From NCBI GenBank assembly GCA_036924085.1, contig JAVGWX010000002.1, positions 91,304,871 to 91,368,870 on the forward strand: DNA of 64,000 nt, given 5' to 3'. The number at the start of each line of letters is the position of its first letter. Position 1 is the first letter of the stretch. The notes beneath the pieces were generated by a model. The model saw only the letters and a program-made list of their open reading frames with translations. It did not search any database and was not told the origin of the DNA. The position numbers and the translations under genes are program-made. Below, piece by piece: positions 32,576 through 42,544 of the stretch. This stretch comes from Ariolimax columbianus. Taxonomy: Eukaryota; Mollusca; Gastropoda; Stylommatophora; Arionidae.

Positions 32576-32790
32576 TAGGCAAATGTAGTCCCTTCGCAGA
32601 CATTGCGGTCAGGGCTGAAGTGTTTAAAAGTTACAATGTACGAGGCAACAGCTTGTTTATGAGGTAGGGTTCCAGTTTCCTTCCTTGCTGCTTTTACTTC
32701 CTTCCCTTAGTGTACTCTGTAGATAGCCAAGAGGGAATATTTGGTCCATACTGGTGATAGAATGACAGAGTACTAGAGTGTCGTCATAAT
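32576..32790 (-). mobile_element. SINE-70, diverged
   Basis: Reads TGTAGTCCCTTCGCAGACAT, GGTCAGGGCTGAAGTGTT and GAGGTAGGGTTCCAGTTTCC on plus, matching SINE-70 tail and body in reverse. The tRNA head is decayed. Confidence 0.65.
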
Positions 32791-32859
32791 TTTAGGTAAG
32801 GAATGGGTCAACGGAAGAGAGCCGAGCTCGAGGTTAGCCAGCTGTTCACTGAGAAGGAG

Positions 32860-33480
32860 TGTGATAGTGATGCCGTCATTTACACCGACGGATCGGTCCT
32901 GCACAGTGGGGCATCAGACTAGGGCATCTCAGCTAGAGTGAGAGGACAAGTCGTTACCGAGCGGAGTGGGGCATACACGTCAATAACCTCCAGTTTGAGA
33001 ATGGAGATGGAAATAGTGACCTCAGCGTTAAGACTGCTATCTGAGACCACTTTAACAAGGGCAATCATCATGACTGACGTGGATGCTGTACTTCAAAAGG
33101 TGCAGATGGGATGGCTTAGGTACGAGTGGAAAGCAGCTGTTGAGGCGTCAAACCTCTAGGGGTTGACATGGATCTACTGTCCTAGTCATGCCGGGGATCA
33201 GAGCAACGAAAGAGCTGACATCTTGGCTTCACAAGCTCCCATCCTGGGCACGTTAGTCATGGATAGGAGAGACATCTTGGAATCAATCAACGATCGTCTG
33301 TTGGATGAGGACACCGAAATAGAAAAATCAGCAATCCACAGACTGCAAAGTTACGACATCAAACGAGGATCGAGCGGAGTATGTACAACCAGCGAGCTAT
33401 AGGAACCATCAGCATCCAGACCCTGTACCATTTACTGGGCACCTATGGGTTTGTCCTGAGTTCAGTGACGTCGGTTCTTA
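32860..33480 (+). mobile_element. RNase H domain remnant of a third LINE family
   Basis: Reads VIYTDGSVLHSGASD, a stop, then ITSSLRMEMEIVTSALRLL, TRAIIMTDVDAVLQKVQMGW, LTWIYCPSHAGDQSNERADI and RRDILESINDRLLDEDTEIE. This gives the RNase H Asp (TDGS), Glu (ME-x-E), Asp (MTDVDAV) and His/Asp (SHAG...NERAD) sites in order. Two in-frame stops and a late shift; the tail CCTGAGTTCAGTGACGTCGG ends it. Confidence 0.85.
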
Positions 33481-33499
33481 AAAACAGAAACATAAACTT

Positions 33500-33810
33500 T
33501 GTTATAGATGAGCTTTGAATATTTCACTAACGAGGTAACATCGTGTTTATGTGGTAGGGTGATTAGTTTCCTAAGTGTACTCAGTTCTAAATGAGTTTTG
33601 AAAACGTCACTAACGATGCCCTAGCTTCTTTATAAGGTTGGGTGGCCAGCTCCATTCCTCGCTGCCTTTTCTTCCGTAGCAGTACTATGTTATAGCTGAG
33701 TCGACTTTTTTTCCCCTAACAGTGATCCGGGTACTCTAGTTACATCTGAGTTGACTGTAGCGTACCAGTAACAGATCATGAATCCCGTACTTTAGCTGTG
33801 AACGCTTATC
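33500..33810 (-). mobile_element. two SINE-70 fragments in tandem
   Basis: GAGGTAACATCGTGTTTATG and, 70 bp on, AAGGTTGGGTGGCCAGCTCC are successive body starts. CATCTGAGTTGACTGTAGCG is the shared GTCGACC region. Diverged; tails absent. Confidence 0.5.
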
Positions 33811-33914
33811 AGACACTCACTCATGAATGTGTTTAGTTAATCTGAATAAATATGTTAAGTGTATGTATCAGTTATCTTTCGAATACATACATTATTACTA
33901 CAGCTCTGCGGTAG

Positions 33915-34440
33915 TTATCTGTGTCAATCAATTATCAAGCGATGCATCATGTCTGCCTCAGTCCCTGCTCTGAGAGAACATCAATTATTAAGAGATGTAT
34001 CCTACCTGACTCCCAGATCTCGCTTTGGGGAGACATCTGTTATCAAAGGATGTATCATGTCTGCCTCAGTCTTTGCTTTGAGGATGCATCATTTATCAAG
34101 TATTGTATCTTGTCTGCATCAGTCCTCGCATTGAGGACACATCGATTATCAAGGGATGTATTCTGGCTCATTTCTGGCTTTGAGGAAACATCAATTATCA
34201 AGGGATGTATCATGTCTCACTCTCTGCCTTGCTTTGAGGAGACAACAATTATCAATGGTTGTATCCTGTCTGACTCAGTCCTTGATTTGAGGAGATAACA
34301 AGTATCAATGGTTGTATCCTGTCTGACTCAGTCCTTGATTTGAGGAGATAACAAGTATCAATGGTTGTATCCTGTCTGACTCAGTCCTTGATTTGAGGAG
34401 ATAGCAATTATCTAGGATTGTATCCTGTCTGACTCCCAGA
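33915..34440 (+). repeat. 53-bp tandem array, about 10 units
   Basis: Unit includes ATCAATGGTTGTATCCTGTC and TGACTCAGTCCTTGATTTGA. The last three or four units are almost identical, while earlier ones carry substitutions and length changes. Confidence 0.92.
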
Positions 34441-34554
34441 CCTCGATCGGAACGGTACACACCGGATGTCTCTGGCAGGAATGGATGGAGGACATTGCTG
34501 CCTAACTTCTAAGAACTTCTGTGAATCTTCTTTGCACTTTAATTAGTGAGACTC

Positions 34555-34730
34555 ATATCCACCAACCTGCTGAAATCCAATGTGTCGGACCGAATGGTGC
34601 AAAAATCACAGTCAAGCTGTAAACTACGACAGAACGCATTCCGTTCTCTGGACTACATGCCGCTACTTGCAAAGCCCTTGTCAGGACTTGGTAGGGGCAG
34701 TTTGAGAACGAACGAAGAAGAAGAAGATCC
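34555..34730 (+). mobile_element. SINE-GAA, 3' half
   Basis: CCTGCTGAAATCCAATGTGT through CGAACGAAGAAGAAGAAG. 5'-truncated. Confidence 0.9.
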
Positions 34731-34799
34731 ACCGTATTCATGGATATAATTAGAACTACCGTAACCAGCTACGTCAAGAAAAGACTGATAACACACCAA

Positions 34800-34995
34800 A
34801 GTGGCATATTGAAACGAATATAGTGTTAGGCCCATATTTTTCTTGACCACATTAGAGATGGTATGGTCAACACCACACTGACCTCCTTTACTTTCTCAGA
34901 TTATTCTGGTACCCATTGCTCGAGGCTGGCCTGACCTCATGAGTGGTTGTGCGATCGGAAAAATCCCGCACCAACTGGGGACAGGCTACACTAAG
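34800..34995 (-). mobile_element. SINE-47, single-unit copy
   Basis: On minus: ATGGGTACCAGAATAATCTG, GTGTTGACCATACCATCTC and ATATGGGCCTAACACTATAT. This is the unexpanded counterpart of 165-1372. Confidence 0.8.
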
Positions 34996-35600
34996 AGTAA
35001 ACTTAACTCTGCACGATTAATTCGAACAAGAACACGTCTTTTTAATCATTTCTTCAAAAAACATTAAGAATATTTAATCATGTAAAACAAAGAAATTCAA
35101 CAGTATTCTCAGACTTCAACAAAACACAAATTACACATATCTGGCTAATCAATTTATCTTATTGCTGGCACAAAAACACATTCATAAATATAGCTAATCA
35201 ATAGAAAACGTTTATCGATCAACAAGAACAAAGAATCTGAATCTCTTATAACCTAAAAGAACAGTTCAGTCCTATAAATAACTAATAAGCCTGTACAAAG
35301 CGTTCAATGCAGTAGTTTCAAATGGTGGAAAGCAATTATTCAAAACGCCTGACAGATTTGTATGCTAGCAATATATTTATCATCGTCTTCAGAGCTCCTG
35401 GAACACGAGTTTTTCATTTTGTTATTCTTGTATCGTATAGCTGTTACACTGTGAGCTTGGAACATGAAGTCGCTCATTAGGAGGACAGAGGAAACATTAT
35501 AGAGACTCCTTGAAAGTGTCTCTGAAATGCTTCACTACTGATGTCATGTCCTTGGAGTTGCTTGCACAGAACTGCTTCTTCTGACACGCCTGCATCACAC
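34996..35600. other. AT-rich spacer
   Basis: No repeat or frame recognised. Confidence 0.5.
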
Positions 35601-35604
35601 AAGG

Positions 35605-35830
35605 TGCTCAGATCGCAGAGCACAACCGCATCGCCGAGGCTAAAAAAAGCGAAATCACCCGAAAGAGCAGAACGCGCGGCTTTTCTACAGCAGATTCCTT
35701 AGATGTCCCGTGTGTGGCAAGTTCTGCTGTGCCAGGATTGGTCTTTATAGTCATATGAGAACACATCTCACAGCACAAGGCTAATGCTGTCGCCATCTTC
35801 GCTTGCGATGAGCAACTATTATTATGGACT
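35605..35830 (+). mobile_element. LINE-R 3' end with C2H2-like tail, copy 4
   Basis: Reads RCPVCGKFCCARIGLYSHMR then THLTAQG and stop. Followed by CGCCATCTTCGCTTGCGATG and (ATT)n. Only the terminal finger and 3' end survive. Confidence 0.8.
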
Positions 35831-36082
35831 ATTGTTTCTTGAGCTTCCAAATCAAACTCAGAATGTTAGTTCACACTCTTTAGAATTTTCGCCTGTGTTA
35901 TTTACATGACGTGTAATGTCTTCTACGCCGGGAATGCATTCTTTTCATCAAATAATAGACACATCATCCATCTACACAGCCTTTATTGACTTCGTGTAAG
36001 CTACTTGCATCTAGTTTGTTGTACCAGACGTCTGTATCGTTATGACGATCAGTGTTGCAGGAGAGACAAACGTTGACAACAC
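35831..36082. other. unassigned, downstream of the zinc-finger gene
   Basis: No recognised feature except another AATAAA-type hexamer (plus TTTATT near 35970). Confidence 0.4.
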
Positions 36083-36088
36083 TTTATT
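36083..36088 (-). promoter_or_regulatory. candidate poly(A) signal AATAAA
   Basis: AATAAA on minus, 225 bases beyond the stop codon of the zinc-finger exon; suitable for a short 3' UTR. Cleavage site not determined. Confidence 0.5.
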
Positions 36089-36313
36089 AAATAGATGCCA
36101 CATGTTATAATGTCTGTATGTGGAGGACTAGTTATTGCAGTGCCAACATTCATTTCCAGTATCCAGGGCACCGAAGGATTCAGAACAATTTGTTAAGTAT
36201 GTGAAAGTTAGTGTCGAGGTTTGTAGAATTCATAAATCCGAATGACAAATTTGTAGCAACAAATGTCTTTCTGAAAGTAGAAAACGATTTAACAACTTCA
36301 TTTAGAGAGTAGT

Positions 36314-37715
36314 CTAATCACTGTGGACGTTAATTTCTACGTCGATGTCGTCATCAAAATCTGAGCACACGGAGAGGTCATCGCTACTTACATCATCGTG
36401 ACTTAAAGCCTCGCTTCCGTTTGATTTCACGTCGTCATGGTAATGCTGCGCGTCGTCGTCGTGGTAACGCTGTCTGTCTTCGCCATCTTTTCCGTCATCC
36501 TGTCGAGAATGGACTTTTCTATGGCGTTCCAGATTGCTCTTGTGCGACGTTGCATAGTCGCATACATTACAGACGAAATCCTTCTGTCCGTTGTGAACAG
36601 ATAAGTGACGCTTAAGAAGGGCTTTCCTGCAGAAACGACGCCCGCAGAAGTAGCATGTGTAGCCGTGGTAATGGAATATCATGGCGTGTTCACGCAAAGA
36701 GGCTTTCGTGTTGAAAAGTATACCGCAACACTCAAGCATCTTCGTGCTTGTTTGGTGCATTGTCAACATGTGGCGTTTCAGATTATTTCTGCGGTCCGTT
36801 GTGTATCGACATTGCGGGCAGGGAAACAACTTCCTCCCGTAACCATGGGCAACCGTGTTGTCAATGGAGATGGCAGGGGAAAGAATTGGGTTATTACTGA
36901 TTCTCTCCAACAAAGCGCGAGAATGGGCGTGAGTGAATGCGCTGTGAAGTGATACTGGTCTCTCCGAGGGCGCTGATGACTGTCGAGGGTTTGGTATAGC
37001 GAGTTGTTGAGTGCTTGCAGCGTTCTGCTGAGGCGTTTGCTGACTCTGGTGAAGATGGAGTGAATGCGGTTGTTGGAAATGTCCCAGTGTAACTAACGAA
37101 TCTTGCGGGTGACTAGAATTTAGTCGCTCCATCACAGCTCTGGACTGGGCGAAGGAAAGAGCGCTCTGCAAGGTCATGTGACGCTCAGACAAGGTCATTG
37201 ATATGTTTGGATGAGTAGTTGTGACTTGATGAGCGGGAGAGGACATGATGTGATCCTGTACTCCTAAAAGGGATGGAAATAGTCCCTTGGATGCTAAAAC
37301 GGCTAGAGGATTCTCGAGGCTACTCGGGCAATGCCTATGAAGTTGCTCGTAGATTAATGCGCCTATCATAGGCGGCGCTTTTATCGATCCTGGCTGGGAC
37401 GTAGTGAACGATTTGGAAAATTTCACATCTTTCATTGTTGCTTCTGATAGCCTAGCTGGTAGCAACCGAGCATCCCCTGGCGAAACAGGCGACGACGATG
37501 TAGATGCGGATGGCAAAGAGCGTGGATTAGCTAAATTTGACTTTTTGGACAAGTTTGTCTCACTTGTAGAGACAGATTCTCTGGGTGTCGAACGGAGGTC
37601 GAGGGCAGGATTCCAAAGCGGTGGATTAGGTCTTGTAGATTTTTCTAAGGAGAGAGGAAGTCTGAATCTGAGCGCGTCTAGTCCAGGTGGGCGTGCAAGG
37701 TGTATGGGAATCGGT
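36314..37715 (-). CDS. C2H2 zinc-finger protein, terminal coding exon
   Basis: The only convincing cellular gene here. The open frame runs 466 codons from a splice acceptor (TTATTTATTCACAG, AG at 37717-37716) to a stop; upstream exons are not seen. Residues below count from an in-frame Met at 37747 that lies in the presumed intron. Finger 1 is C310-C313-H326-H331. Finger 2 is irregular, with adjacent C340-C341, then H354-H359. Finger 3 is C365-C368-H381-H385 and finger 4 is C393-C396-H409-H413. Fingers 3 and 4 are joined by a TGEKP-like linker (HNGQKD). The first 300 residues are Ser/Pro/Gln-rich and contain two related 26-residue blocks (187-212, 261-286). The end (427-477) is Asp-rich. Probably a nuclear DNA-binding regulator; I cannot name the orthologue. 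No stop or frameshift interrupts it, unlike everything around it. Confidence 0.85.
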
Positions 37716-37717
37716 CT
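37716..37717 (-). promoter_or_regulatory. 3' splice acceptor of the zinc-finger exon
   Basis: AG preceded by a pyrimidine-rich TTATTTATTCAC on minus; the exon then begins mid-codon (phase 2). Confidence 0.65.
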
Positions 37718-37955
37718 GTGAATAAATAATGAATGATATTTATGCACAATTTATTAAAGTTAATGTTGAAAAACTTGCAAGTAAAAACGTTAAGATATTT
37801 TGGTAGTAATTTAGACAAAGTGGAAGGGATTTATAGAAATATGAACATAAGAAAGCAAAAAGCGTGACAGGCTTTCATAATTTTGGAAATATGTGGAAAT
37901 AAAATGAAATTAATGCAATTAAAAATGCAAAGCCAATAAGATGTGGGTACAGATA
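37718..37955 (-). other. presumed intron upstream of the zinc-finger exon
   Basis: AT-rich, no coding signal; inferred from the acceptor. Confidence 0.5.
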
Positions 37956-37959
37956 AATG

Positions 37960-38035
37960 AGTTGTTGTTGTTGTTGTTGTTGTTGTTGTTCTTCTTCTTC
38001 TTCTTCTTCTTCTTCTTCTTCTTCTTCTTCTTCTC
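37960..38035. repeat. (TTG)n(TTC)n compound microsatellite
   Basis: About ten TTG then about fourteen TTC units on plus, forming the tail of the adjacent minus-strand SINE-GAA. Confidence 0.95.
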
Positions 38036-38400
38036 ATTCTTCTTCCATGTTCGTCCTGAAAAGGACTTTGTGACCCAGATTGCAACTAGGCTGCGATAAA
38101 CGCGTTTTTTTATTCTGATAATCCAAATTCTGCTGGCTTTTTTTAGTACTACGTTTGTCCTCCCACTGCAATCCTTATTACCATAACCAAGATACACTAG
38201 TGCAGCGTGTTTCCAGGCCCACCGTTTGGAGGAGGAGTAATACGGTCTTGGTCCCCTGCGTTTCGCTGACGATGACGCAAAAAGCCAGCTAGTGAGTCGT
38301 TGGCTGATGTAAACACTTTCACTGCTGCCTCATCGATCCAATTAATTTTTTCGAGATATTCAGAGTGACTGGCTGAGCGGTCAGTGACCATCATTTCTGT
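38036..38400 (-). mobile_element. SINE-GAA, diverged copy
   Basis: Minus strand contains CGGTGGGCCTGGAAACACGC (GGTGATCCTGGATAACAGGC counterpart) and GGTCACTGACCGCTCAGCC. Tail is the (TTC)n above. Confidence 0.65.
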
Positions 38401-38685
38401 TGGTATCTCCGCGTCACCTGGTCGTTAGTCATCATTAGTACGATAACCGGTACTGGCGTCTTAATTCACCCAAACCAAAAGAAAAAAATATTTTTAGCAC
38501 CGAATTTGAGGTAGCGACGTCACAGAAAAGTCCACTTTTCTAACTGTTGGTGGTGTCAGACATTCTGCGAGAATTTCTTGAATCTTTCAACGTTGGTCCG
38601 TGATAAGCCAACTTTGCATCCAGTTTCTACAACAGCATGACATTATACATGCTGTCAGACGATGCAATAACAACTATGTTATCTA
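38401..38685. other. unassigned stretch
   Basis: Nothing recognised. Confidence 0.4.
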
Positions 38686-38687
38686 GC

Positions 38688-38990
38688 CCTAACCCTGACC
38701 ATAAGGGCCAGCGAACCAGAGCTGCCAAGACCCTTCTACACCTCCACGCGGTGATCCTGGATAATAGGCTGCAAGACAGCAGACTGGCTAAGGAGAAGGG
38801 ATCGAAGAGGGAATACTAGCCCGGTACTCAAAAAATGCTTGCTGAAGTCGGATGTGTTGGACCGACAGGTGCAAATATCGCAGTCAAGCTGTAAACTAAG
38901 ACATAACGCATTCCGTTTTCTGGACTACATTCTGCTACTTAAGGCCTGTCAGGGTTTGGTTGCGGGAGATTGAGAACGAACGAAGCCACG
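38688..38990 (+). mobile_element. SINE-GAA
   Basis: GGCCAGCGAACCAGAGCTGC, CCTCCACGCGGTGATCCTGG, TGCTTGCTGAAGTCGGATG and GAGATTGAGAACGAACGAAG. Lacks the (GAA)n extension. Confidence 0.9.
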
Positions 38991-39139
38991 CCAAACCAAA
39001 TGTCCCGTTACGTACGATGGGAACTCGTGAAACTCTGTTTGGAATGAATTAAGACGCAAGTAACCGATACCCTTCTCTGATTCATGATTTTCATTTTGGC
39101 GTCTTCAGTTCTTTGCCAAATTGCATTATGTCTGCCTAT

Positions 39140-39495
39140 CTTTTAAAACACAGTGCTACAGAAGAGCCCTGAAAATAACGTGGACAATGAAATAAACAAA
39201 CAAATCCATCCGGCAAGACCTGAATGTACAGGTATGAATTAATTACGCGAAAACTTAGGTCTTTTGGACACGTCAAACGACGCAACGAACTCGAGAGAGC
39301 AGTTATGGAAGGCATGGTCACTGGAAAGAGAAGCAGGGGCCGACCGAGAAGACGATGGACTCAGGATACCAAGGGGACGCTGGATTTGACCTTGGTGAAG
39401 GCCGGAAGACTGGCGAAAGATAGTTTCCTACAGACAGGTTGTCATGAGAGCGACGTTCTGCAAAGGATGCTTACATGATGATGATGATGATCTTT
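39140..39495 (+). mobile_element. LINE-R C-terminus, ATG-tailed family
   Basis: Frame 39224-39478 reads KLRSFGHVKRRNELERAVME then TGKRSRGRPRRRWTQDTKG and HESDVLQRMLT, and the 3' end is (ATG/GAT)n. The same 3' end with decay recurs at 58120-58200. 5'-truncated. Confidence 0.85.
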
Positions 39496-39534
39496 TGCCT
39501 CTGATTAAAAGTTTAGACGCTAACTTATTCAATT

Positions 39535-39778
39535 AGGCCGAACTTTGAAGTATTCAGACACAAATATAATCTATATATACGAACTGTAAAAGGTTAAGGC
39601 ATGGATCTAATCAATTAGGCTGGCTATAAAGGGTTAAGTCACGAATTGAATCAATTAGGCTGGCTTTATAGGATTAAGTCACGAATTGAATCAATTAGGC
39701 TGGCTATATAGGGTTAAGTCACGAATCGAATCAATTAGGCTGGCTTTATAGGGTTAAGTCACGAATCAAATCAATTAT
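39535..39778 (+). repeat. 40-bp tandem array, about 6 units
   Basis: Unit includes AATCAATTAGGCTGGCT and AGGGTTAAGTCACG. First and last units are partial or diverged. Confidence 0.92.
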
Positions 39779-40080
39779 GAAAGAATGTGAAGGGTCAATG
39801 CAACGTCTCCAAACATAATATGATTACCTTTATGCGCTTTTATTCTCATAATTTGTGTTTGTTGTATGTCTTCTCAGAATATGTACGAAGTTAGTGGTGT
39901 GGTGCATGAAGGATCCCAGACTGATATTTTGGAAGTGCAAACAGGAGGGAGACAATGATACTTTCTCTCGCCCGTTCTTAATGAAGCCATCAGTCGCCGG
40001 GAGTAAACCATGGTAGTCAGTGAGCACTAAGGTCGCATCTGAAGGACCTGGACTGCACAGATAATCTGGTACTTTTGTCA
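39779..40080. other. unassigned stretch
   Basis: No recognised family. Confidence 0.4.
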
Positions 40081-40084
40081 TACA

Positions 40085-40560
40085 TATGGAGATCCAGGGA
40101 AGTCAGGATTCACATCAAAGTTTGAAATGTTAACGCCAGTGTCAAGTCGGTGCTGCTATATGGAGCGGAGACATGGATAACGACCAAAGCTACACAACAA
40201 AGTGTCCAGTCCTTCGTTAACACATGCCTATGGAAGATAATGGGCATACAGTGGCAAGTCATGGTTAGGAATTAAGACCTATGCCAAAGGAGCCAAAAAA
40301 CATCCACTGGAAGAGAAGACAATGGAGCTGGATAGAACATACGCTAAGGAACACACGGTTGAATATAGCCAGACAGGCTCGTACATAAATCATTGAGAGT
40401 TGAGAAAGATAGATAGACCTAAAAATATACGGAGAAAAGAACTAAGATTAAATGATTACACCTAGAGAGAGGCAGGTAAAGACGTTCAGGATCATGTTTG
40501 CTGGCGGGATGTTTTAATGGCCTATGCACCGAGAAGACGCCACGGGGTCTGATTGAGTGA
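40085..40560 (+). mobile_element. LINE-R C-terminal remnant, another family
   Basis: Reads NASVKSVLLYGAETWITTK then SFVNTCLWKIMGIQWQVMV before stops, and DVLMAYAPRRRHGV near the end. The LLYG-x-E-TW and LR-x-I-x-x-I-x-W blocks are typical of RTE/CR1-like elements. Confidence 0.8.
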
Positions 40561-40859
40561 TCACAACATGATTGTCGTTAGTCACTTCTACTCTCAAAAT
40601 TCTTGTTTCTTCTGCGTTTTCTCTGTTCATATTTTGTTTTCCATTTCTAAAGTTTACAAGGGATGGTCGAACGGTTTTGCACTTTAGTATGAAGGAGTCA
40701 ATGCACGTGTCTGGAAATTGGTGTGAAATTAAGTCCTTTTCTATGTATTAACTCTGCAAGACGATACATTTCTCTCATATATTCTTCACCTTCCTGATGC
40801 CTTGATTGAAGCATGTCTCCGTCTGTTTCCAGAACCACGTCTCCAGTTCTCAAGTCCTG

Positions 40860-41435
40860 GACGCTAGAAAAACCTTGCGATAATGATACAACGCCTAATC
40901 CACTATACTCACCAGACGTGGCACCTAATGACTTCTTCCTGTTCATGAAGAATGAAGAATCCGCTTCCTGGAAGTCGTCGTCTTTCTGACGTCCAAAACT
41001 TTTTTTTCTCTATCTGTTGTTCTTTGAGTTCGCCTTATTTCTCTATGCCTTATAGGGGTGTGTGTGCGTTGCACTATATTTTTATTTTAAGCCTGTCCGC
41101 CTAATGCATACTACCTTGCCAGGCATTTTTATGTAACGGTCTGCTTCCACCTGCATTTTCTTAGGGTTCTCTTGCCCGGGGTAACGGTGATGTGATTAGG
41201 GAGCGAGCTCAGCACCGTCGGATTTTGAGCCATGTCACTTAACCACTAGCTCACACTGTCCCCCAACGTCCAAGACTTGATCAGGCATGTTGTTAGAGGC
41301 AACTTAGGAGAGTTGGGTATGTGGCTGGCTACTCTATGCTGTTGAAACAGAAATACCCAAGGTTGACCTTGGATGACTTGGCATGTATTTGTTGGACACC
41401 TGTATTCCACAGGGAGCTGCGCAGGTTTTGATTGA
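40860..41435 (+). pseudogene. possible mariner-like transposase C-terminal remnant, split by SINE-V
   Basis: A plus frame reads PLYSPDVAPNDFFLFMK, resembling the PPYSPDLAP-x-DFFLF signature around the last catalytic Asp of mariner transposases. It then shifts frame. SINE-V interrupts at 41002-41265. The sequence after the SINE is not clearly transposase, so the extent is uncertain. Confidence 0.45.
41002..41265 (-). mobile_element. SINE-V, copy 3
   Basis: Flanked by a 13-bp duplication ACGTCCAAAACTT (40989-41001) / ACGTCCAAGACTT (41266-41278), one mismatch. The head GGGGGACAGTGTGAGCTAG and the CCCCGGG-type body are on minus. Confidence 0.88.
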
Positions 41436-41620
41436 TTAAATATTCTTCTTCTTTTTCTCCTATATTCGTTCTCAATCTCCCGATACAAAGACCTGAACAG
41501 GATTCTGCAAGTCGTAGGATGTAGTCCGGAGAGCGAAATTCGTTGTGTCGCTAGTTTACAGCTTAACTGCCATATTTGCACATTTCGGTCAGACACATCC
41601 GTGTTCGGCAGCCATTAAAT
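41436..41620 (-). mobile_element. SINE-GAA, 3' half
   Basis: TATTCGTTCTCAATCTCCC, GCAAGTCGTAGGATGTAGTC and TTTGCACATTTCGGTC on plus. Tail is (TTC)n at 41445-41455, short. Confidence 0.9.
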
Positions 41621-41719
41621 ATTGGATTGGAAAATGAGATAAGTTTTGCAACCGGAACTCTGATGCAAATGTTTTCCGTCTTCGAAAAGTACTTCTGTCC
41701 CTATCGCTCCCTCTCTTTC

Positions 41720-41723
41720 TCTT

Positions 41724-41794
<71 letters not shown>

Positions 41795-41820
41795 TCTCAG
41801 TTCCCCATATATATATATAT
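41720..41820. repeat. (CT)n(TA)n microsatellite
   Basis: CTCTCTCTCTCTCTC followed by about 19 TA units (41754-41791), then a second short TA run. Confidence 0.95.
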
Positions 41821-42544
41821 GCAATTATCCCTTTCTCTCTTGCACACTCATTCATGGTGATACACGTTAAACAAAGAAAGTGGCAATTGTTTGTTTTGAA
41901 AGTTGATCTCCCTTATGTCGAATTTACAACGTGTCTTTTTTGGGTTATTTCTGGAAATATAAGCCCCACCGTGGATGTGTTTGAGGGTCTGTTTGTACCG
42001 TCTGTATGAATGTTCTGTGAATGAACAGTGCGAAGTGGCAACGAAAGACAGAATGTAATTTAATTTTCAAACGCTTGCCAGACACCCAAATGAATGAGGT
42101 GTAACCATGTAATCTGCCAGTAGCAAAACTACAGATCTTAGCTAGCACAAAACTAATGGCTTTCTGATCGCTAATTCCTGTTCTGTTCGAATGAAATATT
42201 TAAACAGCCTGGTCTGCCTAAGTTGCATTAAGATGCTCTCAACAAATTTCTCTTAAGGACGAGTGACCTCCATTGCGTTGGTCTCCAGCACTTCTCACTC
42301 TCCAGGTCAGGACTCCTCAGAGTATTTGCATGCGTAAGTTACTTTGTCTTTTGAGGGACAATCTGTCTTATTTGATTGGGTGCATATTTTCTCATGTCTT
42401 TTTCGCATGTTGTGAAAAGAAGACGCATCCGAAAACTCAGAACTCATACATTCAAATAGTATATCCTGTTATTGAGATGAATAGCTTCGTGTAATTTCGT
42501 GGTCGCTTTGAAGTAATTCTCTGTTTGACAGCTCTGACAGAGTA
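41821..42544. other. unassigned stretch
   Basis: No family or exon recognised. Confidence 0.4.

Noticed and set aside
36421..37721. Plus-strand open frames opposite the zinc-finger exon (64, 115 and 105 codons)
   Set aside because: Shadows of the minus-strand coding sequence; no independent signals.
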